Shown here: positions 14,891 to 22,479 of the stretch, piece by piece
Position numbering within the stretch: the stretch's first letter is position 1
Layout of the letters: every line of letters begins with the position of its first letter
DNA from: CAIPVR01 sp049316905
GTDB taxonomy: Bacteria > Actinomycetota > Acidimicrobiia > Acidimicrobiales > Microtrichaceae
Direction: 5' to 3'
Length of the DNA: 25,650 nucleotides
Assembly: GCA_049316905.1 (NCBI GenBank)
Contig: JBMOJH010000047.1
Coordinates: 1 to 25,650, forward strand
Translations under genes and position numbers: made by a program
Notes under the pieces: generated by a model
The model's database searches: none
Told to the model about the DNA's origin: nothing
What the model saw: only the letters and a program-made list of their open reading frames with translations

Positions 14891-15337
14891 GTGTCCCACA
14901 TGGTGATCTTCCAGACCCAGGACGGCAGTCCCGGGTACAACCAGTTCGAGTCGATCGACGGCGCCGTGGCCTTCGTGGAGAAGCTGCGGAACGAACAGGG
15001 CATCGAGAACGCCCGGATCTTCGCCCTCGAGGAGGTGAAGTTCGAGCTGAAGCCCTACTTCCGGGTGGAGCTGCAGGCCCTGACCCAGGGGGGCGCGCGA
15101 CCAGGAGCTCCGTCGCCGGCGGCCCCGGGTGCGCCCGCCGCGCCGTCGGCCGCCCCGTCGCAGCCGGCCGCTCCCTCCGCGCCGTCGCCGGCACCCGCGG
15201 AGCCGACCACCTTCGGCGCGGGCTCGCCGCTCGGCCCGCCGCCCGGTGCTGCGCCGGCCCAGCCGTCGCAGCCCGCTCCGGCCCCGGAGGCCCCGGAGCC
15301 GGCCCAGCCGACACGTCGGGGCCTGTTCGGCCGCTGA
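14891..15337 (+). CDS. Conserved-looking protein of unknown function with Pro/Ala-rich tail
   Basis: A 148-residue protein I do not recognise. Residues 1-65 form a compact, folded-looking domain (SHMVIFQTQDGSPGYNQFES, then VAFVEKLRNEQGIENARIFAL, then EVKFELKPYFRVEL), with predicted beta-alpha-beta-beta pattern. Residues ~66-140 are a low-complexity Pro/Ala/Ser linker, and the protein ends in the basic motif TRRGLFGR. The start is GTG with a good AGGAGA 5 nt upstream; the same frame remains open far upstream, but that is antisense to the HEAT gene. No signal peptide or membrane helix is seen, so it is probably cytoplasmic. The fixed end motif after a flexible tether suggests a docking peptide, which is inference. 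A hairpin terminator follows. Confidence 0.75.
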   Translation: MSHMVIFQTQDGSPGYNQFESIDGAVAFVEKLRNEQGIENARIFALEEVKFELKPYFRVELQALTQGGARPGAPSPAAPGAPAAPSAAPSQPAAPSAPSPAPAEPTTFGAGSPLGPPPGAAPAQPSQPAPAPEAPEPAQPTRRGLFGR

Positions 15338-15372
15338 CGCCCGGGCCCGTCGCGGCCCGCTGATCCGAAGTT

Positions 15373-15401
15373 CCGGACCCGGGCGGACCGCCCGGGTCCG
15401 G
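15373..15401. terminator. Strong hairpin terminator between convergent genes
   Basis: A perfect 12-bp stem, CCGGACCCGGGC / GCCCGGGTCCGG, with loop GGACC lies in the 145-nt region between the 148-residue protein gene and the small two-helix membrane-protein gene. Its placement between convergent genes fits a bidirectional terminator. Nothing else is evident in this gap. Confidence 0.7.
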
Positions 15402-15482
15402 TCGCGCCGGGGCAGCGGTCGAGACCCGGGTCGGGGTGATCGCCGGGCGCCGAGCGATGCGCCGGGGTGATGACGCCCGGAG

Positions 15483-15794
15483 TCAGGCGACGACGAGACC
15501 GCCGAGCACCGTGACGATGCTCAGGGCGACCCCCACCAGCGCGGCGATGACCAGCACGGTGAGGAGCAGGAGCAGGCCCGAGCGGACCTTCACCTTCGTG
15601 GGGATCGTCACGGTCATGCGGTTCGCCGCGGCCCGACCGTTCCGGCCGTTCGAACTGGGGGCGGTCACAGCCCCACGACCGCCGGCGGCGCGGCCGGTGG
15701 CAGGCTGGGGGACCGGTCGCCGCCCGAACATGGCCGCGCCGAGGGCCACCGAGGCCACCACCACCAGGACGAGACCGACGACCAACGCACCCAT
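15483..15794 (-). CDS. Small two-helix membrane protein
   Basis: A 103-residue protein with an N-terminal membrane helix (2-22, GALVVGLVLVVVASVALGAA), a polar Arg/Gly/Asn-rich middle (24-70, with SSNGRNGRAAANRMTVTIPTKVKVR) and a C-terminal membrane helix (~72-100, Leu/Val-rich). The positively charged middle predicts a hairpin with both ends outside. I do not recognise the family. The ATG at 15794 is favoured because TAGGCT on this strand lies 10 nt upstream (at 15811-15806 on the plus numbering), compatible with a near-leaderless start; the frame is open further upstream, but that region codes for the protease on the other strand. Its ATG overlaps the divergent protease ATG within one CATG. 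Codon bias and helix pattern support it as real. Confidence 0.65.
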   Translation of the reverse strand: MGALVVGLVLVVVASVALGAAMFGRRPVPQPATGRAAGGRGAVTAPSSNGRNGRAAANRMTVTIPTKVKVRSGLLLLLTVLVIAALVGVALSIVTVLGGLVVA

Positions 15795-17022
15795 GACGGA
15801 CAGCAGCCTACCGACCCCCGGCGCCCCGGCCGATCCCGGCGACGCACCTCCATCCGCCGCCGCCCCGGGCACCCCGGGTGGTGATGACCTCGTCGACGCC
15901 GGTGTCGCGGACGCGACCGGTCCGCATCGGCGACGTTCGCGGCGCCGCCTCGTCTGGCTCGGGGCGATCCTCGCCGGTCTGGCCCTGCTCGCGGGGCTGC
16001 TGTTCGTGCCCACGCCCTACTACCTGCTCGAGCCCGGCTCGGTCCGAGCGTCGGAGCCGCTCGTGAGCGTGGAGGGTGCCCCGACCTACCGCACCAAGGG
16101 CGCCGTGATGTTCACGACCGTGTACATCGACCAGGCGACCGTCGCCACGCTCCTCCGCGGCGCGGTCGACGACGCGATCGAGGTGAAGTCGGAGGACGAG
16201 ATCTACGGCAAGGAGGGCCGCGGCAAGAGCCAGCAGGTCAACCAGCAGCGCATGGACCTGTCCAAGCTGGTCGCCACGAAGGTGGCCCTCAACCGGCTCG
16301 GGTACCCCGCGGAGTTCACCGCGAACGGGGCCCGCGTGCTGGGGCTGTCCGACGACAGCCCGTCGAAGGACCTGCTCCGGCCCGGCGACGTGATCACCGC
16401 CGTCGACGGTCGGCCCGTGGCGCTGCCCTCCGACATCGGCAGAGCGCTCGACGGCTCTGCCCCCGGGGATCAGGTCACCGTCCAGGTCCGTCGTGGGGAC
16501 GCGACCGAGACCGTGACCGTCACCCTCGGCGCCGCCCCCGACGACGCCGCGCGACCGGTGCTCGGCGTGTCGGTGGACCCCGACGACCCCCGGCTCGACT
16601 CCCCCGTGCAGGTGAACATCGACTCGGGTGACGTGACCGGCCCGTCGGCGGGCCTGGCCTGGGCGCTCGCCGTGATCGACCGCCTGACGCCCGGTTCCCT
16701 CACCGACGGTCGCCGAGTGGCGGTGACCGGCGAGATCCTCCCCGACGGGACGGTGGGCGCCATCGGCGGCATCGAGCAGAAGGTCGCGGCGGTCAAGCGC
16801 AACGGCGTGAAGCTGTTCCTCTATCCCGAGTCGACGCCGGCCGCGGAGCGCCGGGCCATCGAGCGGGTCGCGGGCGACGACCTCGAGCTCCGGCCGGTGG
16901 CCACGCTCGACGACGCGATCCGCATCCTCGACCCGGACGGCAACGTGGACGCCGAGGCCCGCAAGGTGGCGGCCTCGCAGGCCGCGGCTGCGCCCGCGAC
17001 CCCGTCCGGCGTGCCCGGCTGA
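15793..17022 (+). CDS. Membrane-anchored PDZ/Lon-like (S16) serine protease
   Basis: A 409-residue protein of the family that includes Mycobacterium Rv3194c (from memory): a single membrane helix, a PDZ domain and a Lon-type proteolytic domain without ATPase. Seen here are a disordered Pro/Asp-rich N-terminus (1-44), a membrane helix (53-72) followed by the family's VPTPYYLLEPGS, a PDZ domain (~175-260, LRPGDVITAVDGRPV) and the Lon domain (~265-395). The catalytic dyad is intact: Ser285 in DVTGPSAGLAWAL and Lys330 in GGIEQKVAAVKRNG, 45 residues apart as in Lon. The proteolytic domain is expected to face outside. The ATG at 15793 lacks an obvious -10 or Shine-Dalgarno site and shares bases with the start of the divergent gene, so the exact start is the least certain part. 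Confidence 0.88.
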   Translation: MTDSSLPTPGAPADPGDAPPSAAAPGTPGGDDLVDAGVADATGPHRRRSRRRLVWLGAILAGLALLAGLLFVPTPYYLLEPGSVRASEPLVSVEGAPTYRTKGAVMFTTVYIDQATVATLLRGAVDDAIEVKSEDEIYGKEGRGKSQQVNQQRMDLSKLVATKVALNRLGYPAEFTANGARVLGLSDDSPSKDLLRPGDVITAVDGRPVALPSDIGRALDGSAPGDQVTVQVRRGDATETVTVTLGAAPDDAARPVLGVSVDPDDPRLDSPVQVNIDSGDVTGPSAGLAWALAVIDRLTPGSLTDGRRVAVTGEILPDGTVGAIGGIEQKVAAVKRNGVKLFLYPESTPAAERRAIERVAGDDLELRPVATLDDAIRILDPDGNVDAEARKVAASQAAAAPATPSGVPG

Positions 17023-17056
17023 CAGGTCGGCCGGACCACATCCGCGAGCGCCGGGG

Positions 17057-17077
17057 ACCGCACGGTCGGAGTGCGGT
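17057..17077 (+). terminator. Candidate hairpin after the Lon-like protease gene
   Basis: A 7-bp stem, ACCGCAC / GTGCGGT, with a 7-nt loop lies 34 nt after the stop codon and upstream of the next promoter. No T-run. Confidence 0.4.
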
Positions 17078-17107
17078 GCCGTCCGCGACTGGACGCGGTG
17101 CCGCCCG

Positions 17108-17113
17108 TAGCAT
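17108..17113 (+). promoter_or_regulatory. -10 element TAGCAT, leaderless start of the DivIVA-like gene
   Basis: TAGCAT ends 6 nt before the ATG at 17120. No Shine-Dalgarno site is present. This is the one gene of the leaderless set that begins with ATG rather than GTG. Confidence 0.65.
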
Positions 17114-17119
17114 TCGGCC

Positions 17120-19360
17120 ATGACCGACTCCGTCCCGGACGCACCGGCGCTGGACCCGTCCGCGCTCTCCGGTGCCAGCTTCGCCCGGTCCCGCAAGGGG
17201 TTCGAGCCGGCGGAGGTCCGCAAGCTGCTCGGCCGCGCCGCGGATGCGCTCCGGGCCTGGCAGGAGCGCGACGAGCGCCTTGCGGCGCGGGTCGACGAGC
17301 TCGAGGCCGCGCTGTCCGCGTCGCGGGACGCGGACGAGGAGCGGATCACCGAGGTCCTGGGCTCCGAAACGGCCCGCATCGTGGCCGCGGCGCGTTCGGC
17401 CGCGGCGGAGATCCGTGCCAACGCGGAGGCCGACGCGGCCCGCATGGTCGCCGAGGCCGACGAGGCGCTCTCCGCGGCGCGGTCCGCGGCGGAACAGGAG
17501 TCCGAGGCACTCCGTTCCGAGGCCACGACCCTGCGCGACGAGGCGCGGTCCGAGGCGGAGCACCTGCGGGCCGAGGCGGCCGACGAGGCAACCCGGCTGC
17601 GCTCCGAGGCACAGGCCGAGCACGACCGACTGCTCGAGGCGGCCGCGTCGGTGCTCGACGAGCGCACCGCGGAGGCGGAGGTCGCCGCGGCCGCGATCCG
17701 GGGCACGGCCGAGGCGGAGCTCGCCGCCGCCCGCACCGAGGGCGAGCGCATCCGGGCCGAGGCGGCCGAGGCCGGTGAGGCAGAACGCGAGCGGGCCCGC
17801 GAGGAGGGCCGGGAGATGGTGGGCGAGGCCCGTCGGGTGCGCGAGCGGATCCTCCGCGACCTCGCCGAGCGCCGTCGCACGGCGCGCCAGCAGATCGAGG
17901 CGGCCCGCGCCGGTCGCAACCGGATCATGGCGTCGCTCGCGGATGCGGGTGCCGCCCTCGATGCCGTGGTCGAGGACCTCGCCGGGAGCGAGCGCGCCGC
18001 GGAGGTGGCGGGCGAGGCCGCAGCCGCCACGGTGCTCGACGATATCGAGCAGGTGGTCACCGAGCTCGAGTCGGGTCTGCGCACCGGTGAGCTCTCGGTG
18101 CCGCAGGTCCCTGCGGGCACCGGGGCGGAGACCGACGAGGACACCGGGGCAGACACCGGGGCAGACACCGGGGCAGACGCCGGGGCAGAGATCGGGGACG
18201 ACACGGGGGCGGCGACCGCGTTCGGCGAGGTCGACGTGGCCGAGATCGTCGAGGTCGAGGTCGTGGAGGAGCCCGTCGAGGCCACCGGCGCCTCCGTCGA
18301 CGAGGCCGAGGCCACGATCGATCCGGGCGGCACCGACAACGTGGTGGGCCTCGCGGCCCCGCGGGCCGGTGGACCGGATGCGCCGATCGACGACGAGCCG
18401 TCGCCCGGCGCCACCGTGCACGACCTCTTCGAGCGCATCCGGGCTGAGCGCGGCGCCGACGCCGGGGGCGAGCCCGCCGACGGGACCGACATCGTCGGCG
18501 CGGGGAGCGGGGGGTCCGCGAACGGGGGCGGCGAGGTGGCCTCGGCCCCGGCGGCCTCCGAACCTCCTGCCGGGTCGGCGGCGGACGCCGCGCCGGGAGG
18601 CGTGGCCGTGCTGCAGGACGACACGGACGAGACCCGGCCCGACGACGAGCCCGTGGTCGTGGCCCTCACCGAGCCGGACCCGACCACGCGGCTGCTCGAC
18701 CGGCGCGACCAGCTGCTGGAGCCGGCGGAGAAGGGGCTCTCCCGCACCTTGAAGCGCCTGGTCTCCGACGAGCAGAACGAGGTGCTCGACCGCCTGCGTC
18801 GTCACCGCAAGGGCCGGGTCGACCTGGCCGAGCTGCTGCCGCCGGGTCCCGACACCGTGCGGTTCGTCGACGCGCTGACCGACGAGTTCTCCGCCGCCGT
18901 CGCCGCGGGCGCGGAACTCTGGGCGGAGCTCACCGGCGCCGAGGCCCCACCGGCCGACGGGGCCGTGGCCGCCGAGGTCCTGACCGCCCGGGTGGACGAG
19001 CTGCTCGAGCGACGCCGCGCCCACCTGCAGCGCGTCCTCGACGAGGCCGACGAGGCGGGCCTGGAAGTGGCGGAGCTGGCCGATCCCGTGCGGGCCGCCT
19101 ACCGAGAGTTCCGTTCGGGTTCCGTCCCGCAGCTCGCGGGCGACCTGGCCGCCGCCGGGTTCGCCGAGGGAACCCGCCGGGCCGCGCCGGCGGGCACCAC
19201 CTGGTGCTGGGTCGCGGACCACGGCGGCCTGCCGTGCAGCGACGCCGAGGACAACGCACTGGCCGGCCCGGTGCCGGTGGGAGAGGAGTTCCCCACCGGC
19301 GACGTCGTGCCGCCCGCGCATCCGGGCTGCCGATGCCTCCTCGTACCAGCCCCTCGGTAA
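17120..19360 (+). CDS. DivIVA-like coiled-coil protein fused to a C-terminal phage MuF-like Cys domain
   Basis: A 746-residue protein with three parts. (i) Residues 18-60: a DivIVA-like N-terminus, SFARSRKGFEPAEVRKLLGRAADAL, followed by a long Ala/Glu/Arg coiled coil to ~310 (repeated SEA/AEA spacing). (ii) Residues ~330-525: an acidic, Gly/Thr/Asp/Val-rich linker containing a 12-nt minisatellite. (iii) Residues ~525-746: helical segments ending in a motif-rich stretch: TTWCWVADHGGLPCSDAEDN (693-712), GEEFPTG, then PPAHPGCRCLLVP (732-744). Trp695, Cys696, Cys706, His734, Cys737 and Cys739 match the W...D...C...FP.G...PP.HP.CRC layout of the Phage_Mu_F/SPP1 gp7 family. DivIVA proteins act at curved membranes and septa; the role of a MuF-like tail there is unknown. 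Leaderless ATG start; the stop TAA is shared with the next promoter. It sits between the Lon-like and UPF0182 genes. Confidence 0.8.
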   Translation: MTDSVPDAPALDPSALSGASFARSRKGFEPAEVRKLLGRAADALRAWQERDERLAARVDELEAALSASRDADEERITEVLGSETARIVAAARSAAAEIRANAEADAARMVAEADEALSAARSAAEQESEALRSEATTLRDEARSEAEHLRAEAADEATRLRSEAQAEHDRLLEAAASVLDERTAEAEVAAAAIRGTAEAELAAARTEGERIRAEAAEAGEAERERAREEGREMVGEARRVRERILRDLAERRRTARQQIEAARAGRNRIMASLADAGAALDAVVEDLAGSERAAEVAGEAAAATVLDDIEQVVTELESGLRTGELSVPQVPAGTGAETDEDTGADTGADTGADAGAEIGDDTGAATAFGEVDVAEIVEVEVVEEPVEATGASVDEAEATIDPGGTDNVVGLAAPRAGGPDAPIDDEPSPGATVHDLFERIRAERGADAGGEPADGTDIVGAGSGGSANGGGEVASAPAASEPPAGSAADAAPGGVAVLQDDTDETRPDDEPVVVALTEPDPTTRLLDRRDQLLEPAEKGLSRTLKRLVSDEQNEVLDRLRRHRKGRVDLAELLPPGPDTVRFVDALTDEFSAAVAAGAELWAELTGAEAPPADGAVAAEVLTARVDELLERRRAHLQRVLDEADEAGLEVAELADPVRAAYREFRSGSVPQLAGDLAAAGFAEGTRRAAPAGTTWCWVADHGGLPCSDAEDNALAGPVPVGEEFPTGDVVPPAHPGCRCLLVPAPR
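18140..18187 (+). repeat. 12-nt tandem repeat in the acidic linker of the DivIVA-like gene
   Basis: Four adjacent 12-nt units, GACACCGGGGCA three times exactly and once as GACGCCGGGGCA, encode repeats of Asp-Thr/Ala-Gly-Ala. Degenerate copies continue on both sides. Being in frame, copy-number change would only alter linker length. Confidence 0.9.
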
Positions 19361-19363
19361 CCT
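19358..19363 (+). promoter_or_regulatory. -10 element TAACCT, leaderless start of the UPF0182 gene
   Basis: TAACCT ends 7 nt before the GTG at 19371. Its first three bases are the TAA stop codon of the DivIVA-like gene, so the stop and the promoter overlap. Confidence 0.55.
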
Positions 19364-19370
19364 CGCCGCC

Positions 19371-22300
19371 GTGCGGTACCCCGAGGACATGCCCCGCCCG
19401 TCACGGCGGGAGCGCAAGAAGGATCGTGCCTCGGCACATCCCAACCGGGGCCGCACCATCGTGGCCGTCGTCGCGGTGGTCGTGGTGGTGCTGCTGCTCT
19501 CGATCCGTGCCCTGGCCACGTTCTGGACCGACTTCCTCTGGTTCGACGCCCTCGACCTCGCAGCGGTCTGGCGGAAGCTGCTGTCGGCCAAGGTGACCCT
19601 CGGGGTGGGCGCCACCCTGATCTTCTTCGTCATCCTGTGGCTGAACCTCCTCGTGGCCGACCGCATCGCGCCCCGGTTCCGCCCGGTCGCCGGTCACGAC
19701 GACGAGCTCCTGGTGCGCTACCGGGAGTTGATCAGCGGCCGTCAGCGGGTCATGGAGGTGGTGGTCGCTCTGCTGATCGCCGTGGTGCCGGGCCTCGGCG
19801 CCGCCGGCCAGTGGCAGGAGTGGTTGCTCTTCCGGTACGGCGGCAACTTCGGGACCAAGGACCCCCAGTTCGGCCAGGACATCGGCTTCTTCGTGTTCAA
19901 GCTGCCGTTCCTCACCCAGGTGGTGGACTGGCTGTTCGGTTTCCTCCTCGTCACGGCGATCGTGGTGGCCGTCGTGCACTACCTCAACGGCGCGATCCGG
20001 GTGCAGCCGCTCGGTGAGCGGGTCACCCCGAACGCCAAGGCCCACCTGTCGGTGCTGCTCGCGCTCGCCGCGCTCGTGAAGGCCGCCGACTACTGGCTGC
20101 AGCGCTTCGAGCTGCTCTACGCGCCCGGCCGGTCCTTCGACGGCGCGGGCTACACCGCGGTCAACGCCCGGCTCCCCGCCATCAACCTGCTCATCCTCAT
20201 CTCGGTGTTCGTCGCGGTGCTGCTGCTGGTGAACATCCGGCGCAAGGGCTGGGCCCTGCCCGCGATCGTCGTCTCCCTCTGGCTGCTCGTGGCGCTGGTG
20301 GTGGGCAGCGCCTACCCGGCCTTCGTGCAGCGGTTCCAGGTGAGCCCGGCGGAGCTCGCCAAGGAGAAGCCGTTCATCAAGCGGAACATCTCCGCCACGC
20401 GTGAAGCCCTGGGCCTCAGCGAGGTGGAGCAGACCGACTTCGTGTACTCGCCGGACCTGACCGCGGAGAAGATCGCGCCGCAGCAGTCGAACCTCACGAA
20501 CGCCCGGCTGCTGGACCCGACCGTGATCCGGCCGACGATCCAGGACCTCGAGTTCGGCCGCGAGTTCTACGCGTTCCGCGACGTGGACGTGGACCGCTAC
20601 GTGGTCCAGCGCGACGGCGCGGCGCCGGTGCGCGAACCCACGATCGTGTCCACCCGCGAGCTCAACACCCAGGGCATCGCGGCGCCCACGTGGGAGAAGC
20701 TGCACCTGGTCTTCACCCACGGCTACGCCGCCGCGGTCGCGCCGGCGAACTCGGTGGACGGCCGGGGCGACCCGAACTTCCTGGTGTCGAACATCCCGGT
20801 CAAGGTCACCGGGCTGCCCCCGCTGGACCGCCCGGAGCTGTACCACGGCGAGGGCATGGACGGGTACAGCATCGTGGGCACCGACCAGACGGAGCTCAGC
20901 ACCGACCAGGTCACCACGCAGTACCAGGGCAAGGCCGGCGTGCCGATCAACACGCTGCCCCGGAAGGCCGCCTTCGCCCTGCGCTTCGGTGAGATCGAAC
21001 CGATGATCTCGGGCAACCTCACCAAGAGCTCCAAGGTGATCTACATCCGCGACGTGAAGGAGCGGGTGCAGACCATCGCCCCGTACCTGATCCTCGACGA
21101 GGACCCGTACGGCGTGCTCGTCGACGGCCGGGTCAAGTACGTCATCGACGGCTACACCGCCTCGGCCAACTTCCCGTACGCCGAGTCGCTCGACGCCGCC
21201 GCGGTCACCACGGGCGCAACGGGTTCGTTCAACTACCTGCGCAACAGCGTGAAGGCGGTGGTCGACGCGTACGACGGCACCGTCGACATGTACCTGGTGG
21301 ACACCCTCTACGGCTCGCAGGACCCGATCATCCGGACCTGGGCGAAGGCCTTCCCCGGCGTCTACACGACCGAGATCCCGGAGTCGCTGTCGCGGCACTT
21401 CCGCTACCCGGAACTGCTGTTCAAGACCCAGACCGCGGTCTGGGGCCGTTACCACCAGAGCGACCCGTCGTCGTTCTTCAACAACAGCGACCGGTGGGAC
21501 GTCGCCCAGCAGCCGCCGAACACCTCCGCGGGCACCGCGGCGGCCGACAGCACGGCCCTCGCGCAGCCGAACTCCCAGCTGGACCGGATCGAGCCCTACT
21601 ACCAACTCATGCAGCTCACGCCGGACAGCGAGCCGGAGTTCGTCCTCACGCGCCCGTTCGTGCTCGCCTCCAGCGACGACTCGGCCCGGAACCTGACCGC
21701 GATCATGGTGGCGTCGAACGACCCCGGCTCGTACGGGAAGCTCCGCCAGGTGGTGATGGCCGGTCGCGGCGAGGACGGCAAGCTGGAACGCTCCACACGT
21801 GTGGACGGCCCCCTGCGGGCGAACCAGAAGATGGTGACCTACCAGCCGGTCTCGGTGTACCAGACCCAGGTGGGCTCCAACGGCTCGCGGGTCCAGTTCG
21901 GCAACCTGCTCATCCTCCCGTTCCGCGACTCGCTGCTCTACCTGCGCCCGATCTACGCGAAGGAGGAACAGAGCGGCCGCTTCTCGTTGAAGCGGGTGGT
22001 GGTGACCTCCGGTGACACGGTCGGCTTCGGCGACTCGTTGCCGGCCGCCCTGGCCGACCTGCTCGACGGCGACCCGGACAAGGCCTCTGGCGCGCCGCCC
22101 GACACCTCCTCCGGGGCCAACGGGACCGACAACGGGTCCGGCGCGACCACCACCACCGTCCCGGCACAGGGCGGCGGCGACCCCACGGCGCTGCTGACCG
22201 AGGCGGACCAGACCTTCACGCGGGCGGACCAGAAGCTGCGCAATGGCGACCTCGGCGGGTACCAGGCCGACGTGGCCGCCGGCCGCGCCCTCGTCGCCCG

Positions 22301-22433
22301 GGCCGCGGCCGCCCTGGCCGGAGCGGCCCCGCCCACGACCGCTGCGCCGGCGACCGCTGCACCGACGACCGCCGCACCGACGACCGCTGCACCGACGACC
22401 ACCAGCACGGTGGCGCCGGTCGGACGCACATGA
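19371..22433 (+). CDS. UPF0182 family large membrane protein
   Basis: A 1020-residue protein of the UPF0182 family (Mycobacterium Rv3193c type, from memory), whose molecular function is unknown. The basic N-terminus (RPSRRERKK) is cytoplasmic. About seven membrane helices follow within residues 24-320, with the family hallmark FWTDFLWFDALDLAAVW after the first. A large extracytoplasmic domain (~325-900) contains the recognisable KPFIKRNISATREALGLSEVEQTDF and YWLVDTLYGS-like segments (MYLVDTLYGSQDPI). The C-terminus (900-1020) is low complexity: Gly/Ser/Thr, a short Ala-rich helix, then TAAP repeats. The start is GTG at 19371 because of the promoter; ATG at 19389 is the alternative. A 10-nt gap separates it from the DivIVA-like gene, which may also be read through into it. 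Confidence 0.92.
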   Translation: MRYPEDMPRPSRRERKKDRASAHPNRGRTIVAVVAVVVVVLLLSIRALATFWTDFLWFDALDLAAVWRKLLSAKVTLGVGATLIFFVILWLNLLVADRIAPRFRPVAGHDDELLVRYRELISGRQRVMEVVVALLIAVVPGLGAAGQWQEWLLFRYGGNFGTKDPQFGQDIGFFVFKLPFLTQVVDWLFGFLLVTAIVVAVVHYLNGAIRVQPLGERVTPNAKAHLSVLLALAALVKAADYWLQRFELLYAPGRSFDGAGYTAVNARLPAINLLILISVFVAVLLLVNIRRKGWALPAIVVSLWLLVALVVGSAYPAFVQRFQVSPAELAKEKPFIKRNISATREALGLSEVEQTDFVYSPDLTAEKIAPQQSNLTNARLLDPTVIRPTIQDLEFGREFYAFRDVDVDRYVVQRDGAAPVREPTIVSTRELNTQGIAAPTWEKLHLVFTHGYAAAVAPANSVDGRGDPNFLVSNIPVKVTGLPPLDRPELYHGEGMDGYSIVGTDQTELSTDQVTTQYQGKAGVPINTLPRKAAFALRFGEIEPMISGNLTKSSKVIYIRDVKERVQTIAPYLILDEDPYGVLVDGRVKYVIDGYTASANFPYAESLDAAAVTTGATGSFNYLRNSVKAVVDAYDGTVDMYLVDTLYGSQDPIIRTWAKAFPGVYTTEIPESLSRHFRYPELLFKTQTAVWGRYHQSDPSSFFNNSDRWDVAQQPPNTSAGTAAADSTALAQPNSQLDRIEPYYQLMQLTPDSEPEFVLTRPFVLASSDDSARNLTAIMVASNDPGSYGKLRQVVMAGRGEDGKLERSTRVDGPLRANQKMVTYQPVSVYQTQVGSNGSRVQFGNLLILPFRDSLLYLRPIYAKEEQSGRFSLKRVVVTSGDTVGFGDSLPAALADLLDGDPDKASGAPPDTSSGANGTDNGSGATTTTVPAQGGGDPTALLTEADQTFTRADQKLRNGDLGGYQADVAAGRALVARAAAALAGAAPPTTAAPATAAPTTAAPTTAAPTTTSTVAPVGRT
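22337..22396 (+). repeat. 15-nt tandem repeat encoding the TAAP tail of the UPF0182 protein
   Basis: Four adjacent 15-nt units close to GACCGCTGCACCGAC (one with GCGCCGG, one with GCCGCA) encode Thr-Ala-Ala-Pro-Thr/Ala repeats near the C-terminus. A partial fifth unit follows. The repeat is in frame and gives a Pro/Thr/Ala-rich, wall-spanning-like tail. Confidence 0.85.
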
Positions 22434-22465
22434 CGCGGATGCGGTCGTCGGGAGGGTCGGGGCGG

Positions 22466-22471
22466 TACCCT
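22466..22471 (+). promoter_or_regulatory. -10 element TACCCT, leaderless start of the DedA gene
   Basis: TACCCT ends 8 nt before the GTG at 22480, a spacing 1-2 nt longer than at the other leaderless starts. A GGGAGGG at 22450-22456 is too far from the GTG to act as its ribosome binding site. Confidence 0.5.
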
Positions 22472-22479
22472 CGGCGCCC

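Noticed and set aside
18140..18187. Short regular repeats as a possible CRISPR array
   Set aside because: Units are 12 nt, directly adjacent with no spacers, and in frame within a coding region.
17120..19360. A prophage remnant around the MuF-like domain
   Set aside because: No terminase, portal, capsid, integrase or attachment repeat is seen; flanking genes are chromosomal membrane and protease genes with the same base composition.
15808..19666. Long minus-strand open frames (957-979 codons)
   Set aside because: They are antisense to the Lon-like and DivIVA-like genes. The Ser/Ala/Arg-rich translations reflect GC3-biased codons of the real genes.
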